Source: Deroplatys truncata
Taxonomy: Eukaryota; Arthropoda; Insecta; Mantodea; Mantidae
Assembly (NCBI GenBank): GCA_030765065.1
Contig: CM060975.1
Coordinates: 203,902,007 to 203,966,006 of the forward strand
Direction: 5' to 3'
DNA: 64,000 bases
The notes below the pieces were generated by a model, which had not been told where the DNA came from, ran no database searches, and worked only from the letters and a program-made list of their open reading frames with translations. Each line of letters begins with the position of its first letter. The first letter of the stretch is position 1. Below, piece by piece: positions 45,953 through 58,319 of this stretch. The translations under genes were made by a program, and so were the position numbers.

Positions 45953-46645
45953 ATTGCACACACTAGCAGGCTACCAGTCGCTGCACGGGTAGCTTTTTAA
46001 ATCGAATATCGATTTAATTAATGACATTTATCTTCCCCTGATCATTGTGAAGTTACTGTGCAGTGATCTGTATGAATTTCGTAGTGAATCCTCTCCTTTA
46101 TCCCTTCTAATTGCAATTTCGTATGACTTTTGTACGAGATTGCAATTATATTCCTATTAACGGATCGAAACATTTCCCGAGTCACACAAAAGTATATGAA
46201 ACATCAACAAAACGTCCGACTTCCTTAACCTCCTCCTGACAACCTTCTGTTCTGGGAATTCTGAAAGCCTATAAGAAACGTTTTGGAGAATCCTTCGTCT
46301 AATATCCGCAGATCAATGAATAGCTTCTTCAATGGGCTATTAGAAGAGGCTCAAATACAAGTGGAGCGAAACTGCTGGCGAATCATCAGACATCATGAAC
46401 GCGGTCTATACCGGAAACACAAGAAGCTTCCACAATAGAAAACGGCCGTGGATGTCTGCAGACCTACAGGACTTCTCATTTGGAATATTCTCCCGTAGAA
46501 AATACAGTTATTGGACGATATTTTCGTAAACTTTCTGAACTTTGTGTGCAACCGCTCTACAAATAATGTATCACATCTGTGGCTTGACTTCCTTATTCCC
46601 GAATCCTAAACTACTTAGAGAAGCAGATCCTTCTGTTTATATTTT
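45953..46645. other. Intergenic
   Basis: Nothing recognised. Confidence 0.4.
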
Positions 46646-46649
46646 TATT

Positions 46650-47318
46650 CCTCTACTACTTCACTGGTAAGACATGTAAAACTGAAAAGTCGCATAAATA
46701 CCAAGCTTGGTATTTAGTTTTAGTACCTTCCAAAGATGCGAAACGAATATTTTCAAGAACCCCCGCCCCACCCGAAACTAACCTTTATATGGAAAATTTT
46801 TCGAAATTTTTAATTTTCTAAAAAATGGCTCTAACGATTTTGGTTAGAATGCCATATATTAAAGATAATACATGATAAATAAGATGTATATCTTTAATTT
46901 TCTGGGAATACCCTGTGAAGTTCTGTTCATTCGGAACGAATTTTGTATAATCTTGTAAAATTGGCAAATGTTAAGCGATAGACGGAAACGTACCTTACAA
47001 AATACGTAGATCTCTTTAAAAAATACAATTTATGTCAAATAAGTTTTTGGTGGCATAAGCAATTTCTGATATATCCGTTATTAAAGGTTCGAATTGCTAA
47101 TCTCCTGGTTATTCTCTTAAAAATCTTGTCAATATTAAGTTGATTCTCGCGATGGACAGCAGTACGGAATTTTAAGGTGGCTAATAGCGTCCAGTACTTA
47201 AACACTTGACTGTCGCTGTTCCCTTTGTATCTCTAATTAAACGTGTAATGTAGCTATTTCTGCAAAGATTCATCTGAATTAATATGTAGTAAACAGAAAA
47301 ATAAGCTTTTATAACTCG
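46650..47318 (-). mobile_element. F1 element, old subtype
   Basis: Reverse copy with degraded hairpin end and missing left terminus. It carries GAAAAGTCGCATAAATACCA, TTAATTTTCTGGGAATACCC and AGCGATAGACGGAAACG. Confidence 0.75.
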
Positions 47319-48599
47319 TTTAACTTTGATACAGTCAAATAATATGGCTTGTGTTACTTCATTTTACTTACAAATATAATTACAATAATGGTGAAATTGT
47401 TGGCTATAAAATTAAATTGACTGTGAAACATTCTCTCTAACGATAAATAATATCATGGTTGCCCTCTACTGGCACGATGGATTACTAAAAAATATACAAA
47501 ATAGAAGAAAACCGTTATATTTTTACTCATGTGTTTAAAATGAAAGGGGGAAAACTTTGAGATTTGAACTTGAAACATCAGGAATAATAAGCTAAATCTC
47601 CACTACTGAGCTAAGATTGCTGCATTAAGATTGGCATTGTAACGAGCTTTAGTCATATTCCACTTGAGAACTATAAATCAAAAGTGTGTTTTCTTTACAA
47701 ATATTTAGCGTTGAAACACACTAAAAACCTTTGTCTGTTTGAAATCTCCTATATTAATTATTTTTCTAGGAAGACTTTTGTGATTATAGTTGTGTTCCCT
47801 ATTATAACTACTACAACAATTCTTATGAACAAAGCCTGGTTATTGCGAGCGCTCATAGAAGTACCCGATTCAAGCTTCGAATCTCAGACGTCGGGCAGTT
47901 TTAAACTGACCGAGTGTACCCAGATGTTCTTGTGGTATTAATTTTTTTGTTCAAACAATTACAGTGTATTTTTCTGAAATTCTAAGATAAACATGGCTCT
48001 TTGCAATTGATTTTCGGTTTTTGTTATACTTGATTGCCATATCATCCGCAAATAGAATAGCATTAGAGACATGGTTGGAAGATGAAATTTAAAATTATAC
48101 TCCGCAAGTTTCTTACAAGCTTGTCAACATATAGATAAAAAGTGTGGTTTAGAGGGGATTCTATGTCACGCTGATCTTGTTATTTCCACTCACCTAATTT
48201 CTAGCGTTACTTCGTGTTTGTGTTATAAAACAAAATGTGTGTAATTGAAAGTTGAGAAACTCCTTTGTCTTTATAAACTTATGCCAATGAAGCACTTCAA
48301 ACGCTTCACAGGAGTAAATAAATCCTGTAAAATTACCTGTACTATGAAAGATTAAAAACGCACTCTATGCAGCTTCAGTTTCGTCAAAACCCATAGGTAG
48401 AGGTTACACAACGGAGGGTTACATCTCGGACACTGTGACCTACATAGATCTATTCTGGATGAGGAAGGAATGAAGTGAAGGAACCACAGGAGATTACAGG
48501 CCACAGAGACGTGAGGAAGCTTCTAACAGTTGGAGGCTCAAAGACACGTCCCATTGCTGGAGCTACCTAAGAGGGCGATGTACGACCCCCCGACTAAGC
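47319..48599. other. Intergenic; possible decayed SINE at 47540-47640
   Basis: 47570-47625 resembles a reverse tRNA-like head (minus-strand AGCTCAGTAGTGGAGA and GTTCAAATCTC), but the match is too weak to call. The rest is unrecognised. Confidence 0.3.
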
Positions 48600-48855
48600 A
48601 GCCCGTTAGTGTCCACGGGCAGTAGTCTTTTCTTTGAGCAAAATCCATGCCATCTGCCCGGTACCGCCCCATACGCCACGAAACCTAGAAGCATATCTGA
48701 AAATGAGTAGAAAACGGAAGGAAATTATGGGAAGAAAATCGTAGTAGATGAGAAACCACCCCAGATTCATATACCATTGACTAGAGAAAACTACTAAATA
48801 CCCAAGGTCAGAGGGAGTGGTCGAACCCACGACCTCCTAAATGCGAGTCTCTGGC
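48600..48855 (-). mobile_element. Probable tRNA-derived SINE, third family
   Basis: Minus strand: GGCCAGAGACTCGCATTTAG then GGTCGTGGGTTCGACCACTC (good B box), followed by a body ending GGTACCGGGCAGATGGC and CTTTGAGC-complement. The A box is weak. No second copy in the window. Confidence 0.5.
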
Positions 48856-49203
48856 CGTAGATCTCGGTCGTCAAAAATAATATTTTTCGGTTTGTCCTAC
48901 TTTGTAACTTTTGTACAATACCCTCAGGTAGGGCTGGTTACCAGCCCCACATTGGATATCCTGGTGGAGGTGTGGAACCTCGAGGCTTGCCCTCTTATGT
49001 AGTAACCGCATGTACAGGACTGTTTTTTTCGACATTGAGGATGATGCAATCCTTCATCTGGTAGAGGCTCCGGACTCAGAGTCTCCGGCTCAGATCTCTT
49101 CTGAAATTATGGTTGGGAAGCGTGAACTTTATAGAATACTTGGATCGGAGATCACGGCATGGGTATTGGTGTTTAAAAATAGTGAGTGACAGGTTCTTGT
49201 TGA

Positions 49204-50011
49204 TTTTTACTTTCTCTACTATGTATAGTAAGTAGGGGAAGTATTGCATTCGACCCAAAACTTCGATACCGAGATTTCATCGGAAATATATGTTTTGAGG
49301 CCTCCTTGAAGGTGGTCTGTGTGTCTGAACAGCATAACTCAAAAATGTAAAGTAAGATAAATGTTAAACTTGATATTTAGGTTCAGTATCTTTCAAAGAT
49401 ACGACATGATGTTTTTCAAGAAAATCGCCTCACCCCAGACTACCCTTTGCTTGAGCATTTTTAGAAAATTTTGATTTTCTCAAAAATGGCTCCAACGATT
49501 TTGATTAAAATATCATATATTTAAGATATTTTCATTAAAAGTAAAATGTATATCTTCAATGTCCCCAAAACCCCTTCTCTTTCTGATGGTTTTTGCATAA
49601 CTGGTACACCGTAAGAGATAGACAACATTTTTATCAAAATATAGAACTCGTTAAAACATACAATTCATGTTCATACACTTTTTTCTGTCGAGTGAACCAT
49701 TTCCGTGATATTCTTTGTTATTTGTTTGAATTTTCTAGTATTTATACTTTTTCTCAAATGGGAACTCGTTATTGGTTTTTTTATATCCTGGACATGCAAA
49801 GAGAATGAAGTGCTCCACATAGCAACCAGCTCTTAAAATATTTGACTATCGCTTAAAGTCTACCATATTCTGCTTGCACCTACAAGAAAATTAGCAATAA
49901 GTTAGTTTATGCAAATGTTTATTTCGACTAATATGAAGTAGATAGGGAATGAGCTTTTGTAAAAATAGCTTTTACAAGTGCAGAGAAAGCATGTGAGTGT
50001 AACATATAAGA
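49204..50011 (-). mobile_element. F1 element, complete, microsatellite lost
   Basis: Reverse copy from TTTTTACTTTCTCTACTATG to AACATATAAGA. The region of the microsatellite is deleted (CTTGAAGG joined to TGGTCTGTGTGTCTGAACAG). Confidence 0.85.
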
Positions 50012-50519
50012 TATTTTACTGTTGTAAACGATGACAGTTTCCATTAACCTGTAGATGGCTGATTTTGTCACAATTACGGCGATAATATCGACTCACGCAC
50101 TTGCCTAATTATTTGAAATTTTTACTATAGGCTATTTTGAATTACACAATTGCTCATTAGAAGCAAGCAGCTACTCGCTTCACGTTGCAGCGCACTGTTA
50201 TTTGTCACTGCGTTTCTATAAATCACATCTGACGTGGAGGTGCCATTTGGAGTACTGGTCAAAATGCCCTGATCTCAATCTGTTTTCTAAACTTAAACAG
50301 TTTTCACTACTCCCACATAATCTATAATTGGCTATGTTTCTCCTCGTGTTAACTATGTTCATTTCCCATTGCGTACAATTTCTTCACACGTGATACCTTT
50401 GTAGTGGTTCCCCGGTTTCTTTCGTTAAAAACCGTTTAACTCCGAAAAGTATCGTTTCTCTGACAGACAATAGCTATTGGAATATTTTCGCCTCTTGGAT
50501 TTTAACAAACCAGCGAGGT
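50012..50519. other. Intergenic
   Basis: Nothing recognised. Confidence 0.4.
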
Positions 50520-50762
50520 AGCGCTACGCTACGCGTGCGACTGAGGTACCGGGTTCAAACCCTGGGTCCGACCAACCCGATCGTAGGCTTTTTTCGCTCT
50601 TTTCCTCGATTGCTAGGCGAATGCTGGGTTTGATAATTTGATCCGCAAATTTTCCTTCAGCGCTTTCATCACCACATTTCACTTCCTTCTTGTTCACGCC
50701 ATACCAGCTGATCATCCATCCTGGATATACTATGATACAAGAGTTTGCTTGCTCCTCGATAG
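50520..50762 (+). mobile_element. tRNA-like sequence, host of a SINE-A insertion
   Basis: GGTAGCGCTACGCTACGCGT followed by CCGGGTTCAAACCCTGGGTC looks like A and B boxes of a tRNA-derived SINE head. Its body is interrupted at 50762 by SINE-A. A plain tRNA gene is excluded because no matching acceptor stem closes. Confidence 0.45.
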
Positions 50763-51054
50763 TCGTCCTTCGTGGTGTAATAATTACCATGCTAGCCTCC
50801 AGTTCCCGAGGTTGCGGGTTCAACCGGCGGAGGGCGATGGTTTTTTTCGGGCGTAGAAATCCTTAGCATGGCTTCCTTCGGAAGGGAAATAAAGTAGGTG
50901 GTCTCGTGTCGTAGATTTACGGCACGTAAAAGAACCTCAAGCCTGATAGAGGCCTCTGAGCAAAATTAACGATCTTTCATGCCCAATATAGAATGGGACT
51001 CAAAGGGCCACAGCAGTTAAAGAACGTCCATAAATAAAACTCAATTTAATTCTT
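50763..51054 (+). mobile_element. SINE-A, full length, 13-bp target duplication
   Basis: 292-bp forward copy flanked by TGCTCCTCGATAG (50750-50762 and 51055-51067). B box GTTGCGGGTTCAACCGG, conserved body CCTTCGGAAGGGAAATAAAG, GATCTTTCATGCCCAATATA and tail CCATAAATAAAACTCAATTT. Confidence 0.95.
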
Positions 51055-51067
51055 TGCTCCTCGATAG

Positions 51068-52356
51068 AGTACTGACCCAGGGCACTGGCTTGCAAGTCCT
51101 TGGGGGGGGGGGTGTATGTTCTTTAAAGAGAAGGCTAATCCGATGAAGAAGAGGGTTTTAAAAAAAGCTTACGGTTAAAGCAGCGTCCAGCTTACACCGA
51201 TCCTGACGAATCTTGCTTTAAAAATCCTTTATTCTCGACCCAATTTTAACATCTAACTCAAACGTGTACCACTAATTTCACTCCTAGCCAATTATTTTAA
51301 GAATATATACATAAACTGGATTTATCATCATGTTCCTTGATATATTTTATGTTACTACAAATTAATTTCCCTTAAAGCTTAGTCAGTTTTCCAATTAAAA
51401 TCTAATTGCTTTGGCTGTTTCAATCTAATTAATTATTCCTACTCACAATCCTGACAGTATAATCCTTATGCTATATTACGACCTCAAGGACTTTCTTCCT
51501 CTTATCCCTAAGATGGCTAGCAGTATGTTAATTCTAATGTTCCAAAATATAAGTCAATTTTGTCCAACATTGTGATAATTGAAAGTACTCTCTAACCGGA
51601 GAAGACGTTAAGAAGGGCCGAATTTATAAATGAACGGACGTTGTAACGAACTTATGCATGCAGTTACAAAATACCTACGTGGAATGTGTGCAAATGAGTC
51701 ATTGAAGAGGACGTATGCTTAAAGAACATGAAGCACTAATGAGATGTGAGCATGTACCTCTGTAATGTTTACATGCTTCTCACTCGCCGAAAATAAATTA
51801 GTACTTGTTTAGGTTAAAGGAAAAGTTAATAGATTTGCACGGAAGTTGGCTGTTTCTAGCAAAATGAACGCGTTTCCTTATTTAAGGTAATCAAATTCAT
51901 AGGCGAAGCGCGCGATTAACATCTAACAAGAAGGTAAACAAAGTGTGAATTATGTTGCTCTAATTTTGCATGCACAAACGCACACAAAAGGATGTATGTT
52001 ATCTCTGTGTGCATCAAATCCTCCCCCACAGAGAGGCCTGTAGGATGTCTTCATGTTTGCCGCTTTGCTTTACGACGGAAGGAAGCTGTCCATCACTCAG
52101 GTGATGCGCAATTTCCAGATCAACTTTCCCAACGTGTTACTGCAACACGTTCCACAGAGTGGAGTTGCTAAGGGAGACGATGTATGCATCTATATCCTCA
52201 GTAGCGCAACACACTATAACCTCACTTGCAGAGAATAACACGGTAAATAAATACACAGCGTGTCTAGCCTCATATTAGTTATTTACGTAACTGTATAGGA
52301 AGGTGAGTTTTTTCAGAACGTGTAACAAATACCGAAACGAGTCCTTAAAAGAAAAA
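51068..52356. other. Intergenic
   Basis: G11 run at 51102-51112. A 61-codon frame at 52053-52238 is unrecognised. No gene. Confidence 0.4.
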
Positions 52357-53108
52357 TATCACGTGTTGTAGTCATATGACCTTCTCTAGTCTAATCTTTT
52401 TGCTAATTTTCTTGTAGGTACAAGGTAGGCTTTAAGCGACAGTCAAATCTTTTTAAGAGCTGGTTGCTATATGGAGCATTCATTTCTTTTTGATGTCCAG
52501 GCCAGAAAGAATAACGAATTCCCATTTGAGAAAAAGTATAAGTATTGGAAAATTCAAACAAATAACAAGGAATATCTCTGGAATGGTTTGCATGAAAGAA
52601 ATGTACATGACATTAAATTACGTTTTTAACGAGATCTAAATTTGTAGTAGTAACATTTTGCCTATATCTTACAGTTTACCAGTGATGCTAAAGTCATTCA
52701 GAATGTAGAGAACTTCTGGGTACATTTCCAAAGATTTTTAGATATACATTTCATTTCCTATAAAAATATCTTGAACATATGATATTTTAATCAAAATTGT
52801 TAGCCATTTTTGAGAAAATCAAAATTTTCAAAAAACGCTCCATGTAAAAGGAGTCTGCATTGGGCTTTTTCTTGAAAATCTTCGTATCGTATCTTTGAAA
52901 GATACTGAGCCTAAATACCAAATTTGTTATTTATACGAATTTTCGTTTTTGAGTTACGCTGTTTAGAGACGGACACCCACACGAACCGTTTTCTAAAAAT
53001 GGATTCAGGGGGCTTCAAAACATGTATTTCCGTTGAAAAAACGGTATCGAATTTGCGAATGGAATGCAATACGTCCCCTACTTACTATACGTAGTAGAGA
53101 AAGTAAAA
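52357..53108 (+). mobile_element. F1 element with deletion after left end
   Basis: Left terminus TATCACGTGTTGTAGTCATA joins directly to TTTTTGCTAATTTTCTTGTA, skipping about 80 bp. The rest is in order to CGTAGTAGAGAAAGTAAAAA. Confidence 0.85.
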
Positions 53109-54457
53109 ATGATTTCCTGCAGCTACGTACAATATGTTACTTTATATTTTATCGAAATACTTCATATATTGGTTAAATATTGTGCTGCATATTCAGTTGT
53201 ATGCATAAAATGTAGTTAATTCTTTTCCTACAATTTTGGAAGGAAACACTACGATCAATATGCATAAAAACTTAGCACATGCCTTTCCTCTTAGCACATT
53301 ATGGATCTAGTAGGTTATACTTCTAGAATATACAATGATTTTCGTGGATAAAACATAGAAAAAGAGTTTGCTTTGTAGGCAATACTAAAAAAACCATAGC
53401 ATTCCATTTTACAGGCTTCGCTTGTTTAGCAAATGTCCATAATCAAGTAAAATGACCTCATTTCTTCAAATTCGGGCTAAAAATACGTTTAAAGAAAGAA
53501 AACAGCCTAGAGTCTGACTTCAACCCATTATATCGATTCGATAAACAGAACGTAGAGTTACTGAATGATTGTTTTATTGGCAACATCATCGTCTTTAATT
53601 CCTGCACTGCTGGAGCTTTCTAATTTCACAATACAGAGGTTTGTGATCTATTCAGCAGTACTGGATATTGCTTCAGCAAATTTACGAACTATATTTGTTC
53701 TCCTCGTTTATTTGATACTAGAATTTCCAGTTGTTGGAGTTTGTCGTTTCTATAATCTGTCGCCTTAAGTTTTAAATGAGAACGGCTGTGACGGGAATGA
53801 CCGAATACAATCGGAAGCCCCCGATTAATTGGAAATTCGATTACTATCGAAAGGTAAAACTTTGGAAGTATACACTTCTTAGCATCAGGTTTATGTTTAT
53901 GCATAAGAAATAAAGTATATGCTAGTTCTTTGAGCTTTTCCTATAGGTAATACAAAAGCAATACTACAATTTATGCATACGGCTCATTAGTTGCAGATGG
54001 ACTTAGTCATATGTTTTCATAGAGATTGGTTAATGTAATACATGTTCGTAAGCTTGCAGTTTGTCGTGCAATGACGCCGTTGTCGGAGTAAGTATCAACT
54101 ATTTATATATATTATTAAGTAGGAGCTGCAGAAGTTTAGTAGCATTATATTAAGAAGTATCTCTAAGTACACCAATTAAGGTGGGTTATTAAGTAGTATA
54201 CAAATTTTAAAATTAATTTAGAAACTTGAAATAACGCAACATGGAAGAAAAATGCTTATGAAAAGTTACTCTCGTAGCATATTTATCATTATGTAGTCAC
54301 ATATTGCTGTTGGAGTACGGACAGTAATTGAACAGAAAGATTCATTTTGACGTACTGGTTTGGAAACGGAAAAGACATGAAATTTCAGAGAGTATGAAAC
54401 AAAATAGCATCCTCGATACAGAAGAATTTTACAGTATTTTGTGAATTACCGCTCCGG
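53109..54457. other. Intergenic
   Basis: Nothing recognised. Confidence 0.4.
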
Positions 54458-55083
54458 TCTTTTTTACTTCGCGCTCCTCCCCCCCCCCTCCAAATAGAAA
54501 TTGTGTCTGTGTAAAAATGAAAAGTCGTTGAAATGCCAAACTTTAAAAATGTTTAACATCTTTCAAGGATGTGACACAAAGTTTTTCAAGTAAATTCCCC
54601 TACCTAAAACTACCCGCTACATGAAAAAGTTCGTTATTTTTTATTTTCCCAGTTTTGATTAACATAACGTATTTTTAAGCTATTTGCCTGAAAAATCAGA
54701 AATATATCATGCGTTTTCTATGCATTTCACTCTATTCGAAAGGAATGTTTTATAATTACATAAACAATCCCCTCCAAAAAACGTAGAAACCATTCAAACA
54801 CTCACTTTATTTAAAATAATTTTTTTGTGGCATCAGGCATTGCTGAAATGTGTCATTACTAGTCTAAATGATTCAATACTTTTTATATTTATTTAAAGTG
54901 GCGTAATTATTCACTTCTTTCTCGCTATGTCATGGGAAGAATAAGAATTTTAAGCCCAGTATATAACGACCAGCTTTTAAACATCTAACCATCGATTATA
55001 TTTTCTTCTGCCTCCCGTGTACCTACAACCAAATGTGTAATGAAACTCTTTCTACTTAGGTATTTCTCAATTAAGATGAAGTA
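54458..55083 (-). mobile_element. F1 element, old subtype, truncated left end
   Basis: Reverse copy with a degraded hairpin and a C10 run at 54479-54488. It stops at TTAAGATGAAGTA, next to an AT stretch and the next F1. Confidence 0.7.
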
Positions 55084-55097
55084 TATATATATAAAAA

Positions 55098-55888
55098 TCT
55101 GATGTGTTACACTCACATGACTTTCTCTACTCTTGTACAAACTATTTTTACAAACTCTTATTCTCCATCTATTTTATATTAATCGAGATAAACATTTGCA
55201 GAAACGATCTTTTCACATGCAAAGAGAATTACATTTTACACATAGCGAGCAGTTCTAAAAATATTTGACTATCGCTTAAGGCCTACTATGTTCCCCTTGT
55301 TTTTTATTTGCAAGAGCAATATAGAAATACACTAGCCTTTAAGCATAGCCATATCTCTTAATAGCTGGTTGCTATGTGCAGCACCATTAATACTTTTTGC
55401 ATATCCAAGACAAAAAAATGAATAACGAATTCCCAAATGAGAAAATAAGTATTGAAAAATTTAAGGGAATAACAAGCAATATCTAGAAAATGGTTCACTC
55501 AACAAAAAATCTATATGACATCAATTGTGTATTTCAACGCGATCTACATTTTTTGTGTAGTAAAATTTTCTCTATCTCTTATGGTTTACCATTTATGCAA
55601 AAGTCGTTCACAATGAAGAATACTTTTGGAGACATTCCCAGAAAATTCAATATATACATTTTATTTGTCATTAAAATATCTTAAACATATGATATTTTAA
55701 TCAAAATCGTTATAGCCATTTTTGAGAAAATTGCAATTTTCAAAAAAATGTTCCATGTAAAGAGTAATCTGGGTTGGGGGGATTTTGTTGAAAACCTTTG
55801 TGTCACATCTCTGGATGTTACCCTAACCTAAATACTAAGTTTGGTGTTTATCCGACTTTTCGTTTCCGAGTTATGCTGTTCACAGACA

Positions 55889-55957
<69 letters not shown>

Positions 55958-56082
55958 ACACGTACATGTTTCTAAAAATGCTTTTTTTTGATTCAGGGGG
56001 TCTCAAAACATGAAATCTCGGTATCGAGTTCTTGGCTGGAATACAATACTTCCCCTACTTACTATAGGTAGTAGAGAAAGTA
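55098..56082 (+). mobile_element. F1 element, complete, longest (CA)n, subfamily b
   Basis: Forward copy, TCTGATGTGTTACACTCACA to GGTAGTAGAGAAAGTA. Subfamily-b blocks near 55310-55410. (CA)n at 55886-55950. Confidence 0.9.
55886..55950. repeat. (CA)n microsatellite in F1
   Basis: About 32 units. Confidence 0.95.
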
Positions 56083-56087
56083 TTAAG

Positions 56088-56855
56088 CTTTCCTAAGAAT
56101 TGTGTGTGTAGTTATATAAAATAGGCAATAGTGGGTAGAGGAAGTCAAGTGAATGTAATGCATTAGAGTTTAATTTATATACTAGTTTTCCACCTAAAAT
56201 TCGATACCGAGATTCACCGGAATCACACTTTTACAGACTTCCTGAATAAAAGAAAGAAATTAGAGAAAGATTCGCGCGCGCGTATGTGTTTACGTAAACA
56301 GCATAAGTCGCTTAAATATAAAACTGGTATTTAAATTCAGTATTTCCATAGATGCAACACAGAGATATTGAACAAAATTCCTCACCACAAACTACGCTTT
56401 ACTACATGGAAAAATGTTCGTTATTTTTAATTTTCTCAAAATTAGCTCTAAAAATTTTGATTCAAGTATCATATGTTTAAGATATTTAATGATAAATAAA
56501 ATGTATATCTTGAATTTTCTGGGAATGTCTCGTTTGGTACTTTTTAGAAAATAAAAAAAATTCAAATATGGTCCATGTAACGGGCAGTTTGAGTAGGGGA
56601 TTATCTTCAAAATATTCATGTCGCACATTGGGAAGGTACTGAATTTAATATCTAGTTTGATTGATCTGATTTTTCGTTTTTGAGTTTAGCTGTTCACAGA
56701 CATAGACACACACACACAAGGACGTTTTTCTAAAAATGCTTTTTTTTTAATTCAGGGGGGGTTCAAAGCATGTAATTCCGGTGAAATCGCCATACCGAAT
56801 TTTTTAGTGGAATGCAATACCTTCACTACCTACTAGATACGTGGGAGAGAAGGTA
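56088..56855. mobile_element. F1 pieces in inverted arrangement
   Basis: 56088-56165 is a reverse left end; 56185-56530 a reverse hairpin half; 56535-56855 a forward hairpin half (…GTGGGAGAGAAGGTAAAAAA). The two hairpin halves face each other's inner ends, forming an imperfect palindrome of about 330-bp arms. Confidence 0.65.
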
Positions 56856-56860
56856 AAAAA

Positions 56861-57706
56861 CCTGATGTGTTACATTCACAGGACTTTCTCTGCACTCTAT
56901 GCTTATTAGTAGGTATGCAAATTATTCATAGAAAGTTTATTTTCCATTTACTTCATTTTAATCGAGATAAACGTTTCCGGCAATAGCTGTGTCACACATT
57001 TCCTTATAGATACAAAAGGGATAGCGATAGTTAAATGCTTAATCTATGTGCTGGTCTTAAACTACTGTACTCTTTTTTCCATACAATCGCGAGAAACATT
57101 GTAAATTGACAGGAGTTTAAAAGTATTGAACAATTCGAACCATTAATAACAAATATCTCGGAAATGACTAATGCAACAAAAAAGTTATTTGAACTAAATT
57201 GTATGTTTTTAATAGGTTTACATTTTTAGTATAGTAAGTTTTCGTACATTGCTAAGGGCTTACGAGTTATCTAAGATTATACAAAATTGCTTCCGAAGAA
57301 ACAGGACTTCGCAGACTCTTTCCAGAAAATTCAGTATATGCATTTTATTTTTCATATAAACATCTCTAATAGATGGTAGTTTAATCGTAATCGTTACTGC
57401 CATTTTTCAGAAAAACAAAAGCCTTGAAAAATGTTCCATGTAAAGGGTAGTTTTGGAGTAGGGGATTGTCTTGAAGATATTCTTGTAGCATCTTTGAAAG
57501 ATGCTCAACTTAAATACCAAGTTTTTTATTTATCCGACCTTTCGTTCTCGAGTTATGCTGTTTACAGACAGACAGACAGACACACACTTTCTGAAAGTGT
57601 TCTTTTTTGGATTCAGGGGCCTCAAAACATGTGTTTCCGGTAAAATCTCGGTATCGAATTTTAGGTGGAATGCAATATCTTCTTTACCTGGTAGAGAAAG
57701 TAAAAA
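56861..57706 (+). mobile_element. F1 element, old subtype, complete
   Basis: CCTGATGTGTTACATTCACA to CTGGTAGAGAAAGTAAAAAG. Carries a (CAGA)n stretch at 57566-57582 where other copies have (CA)n. Confidence 0.85.
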
Positions 57707-58242
57707 GTATTTAAGTTTAAACATTTTGAATGAAAGGTTTAATTAAGTTCAAAGAGCCACAAACACTTCATTATGCTTTCTAGAAAGAATCTTACTAATT
57801 TCACAAACTTATTGAATCACTGGAGCAGACTACAATAAAACTCTTCAGTACAATTTGATGGTATATGCCAAATATTAAAGAGAAAATTTACCACACATGT
57901 AATTATATTCTCAGTAAAATGCCAGTGGCAGTATGTTTACTTCATTGAATTTGCACGGCGGTGTGAGATTTCAAGTCCCTCTGGCGGTATCGACCGAATA
58001 TATTTACCCCTGTTTATTTGTCTATTTACTTATCGACTAATTAATTCATTGTTTGTTATTTAAATCAGTGACGCCCCGGTTTACCTAGTGAAACATTAAA
58101 CATGTAACGAGGCGGTTTAATCATTCTTGTTTAAACAAATTAGAGTAAATTTAGATTTCCATAAGTTTTTAACTTCAGAACAATAAATTTCACCGAGAAG
58201 ATCAGCAGAATTACTGACTTCTGGATTCTTTTAGGGAAAGTG
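57707..58242. other. Intergenic
   Basis: Nothing recognised. Confidence 0.4.
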
Positions 58243-58273
58243 ATCTTTGGAAACATCTCCGTGTGTGCGTGTG

Positions 58274-58319
<46 letters not shown>

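Noticed and set aside
49040-49095. tRNA-like block TCTGGTAGAGGCTCCGGACT
   Set aside because: Suggestive of a SINE-B head, but the B box is degenerate and no body follows.
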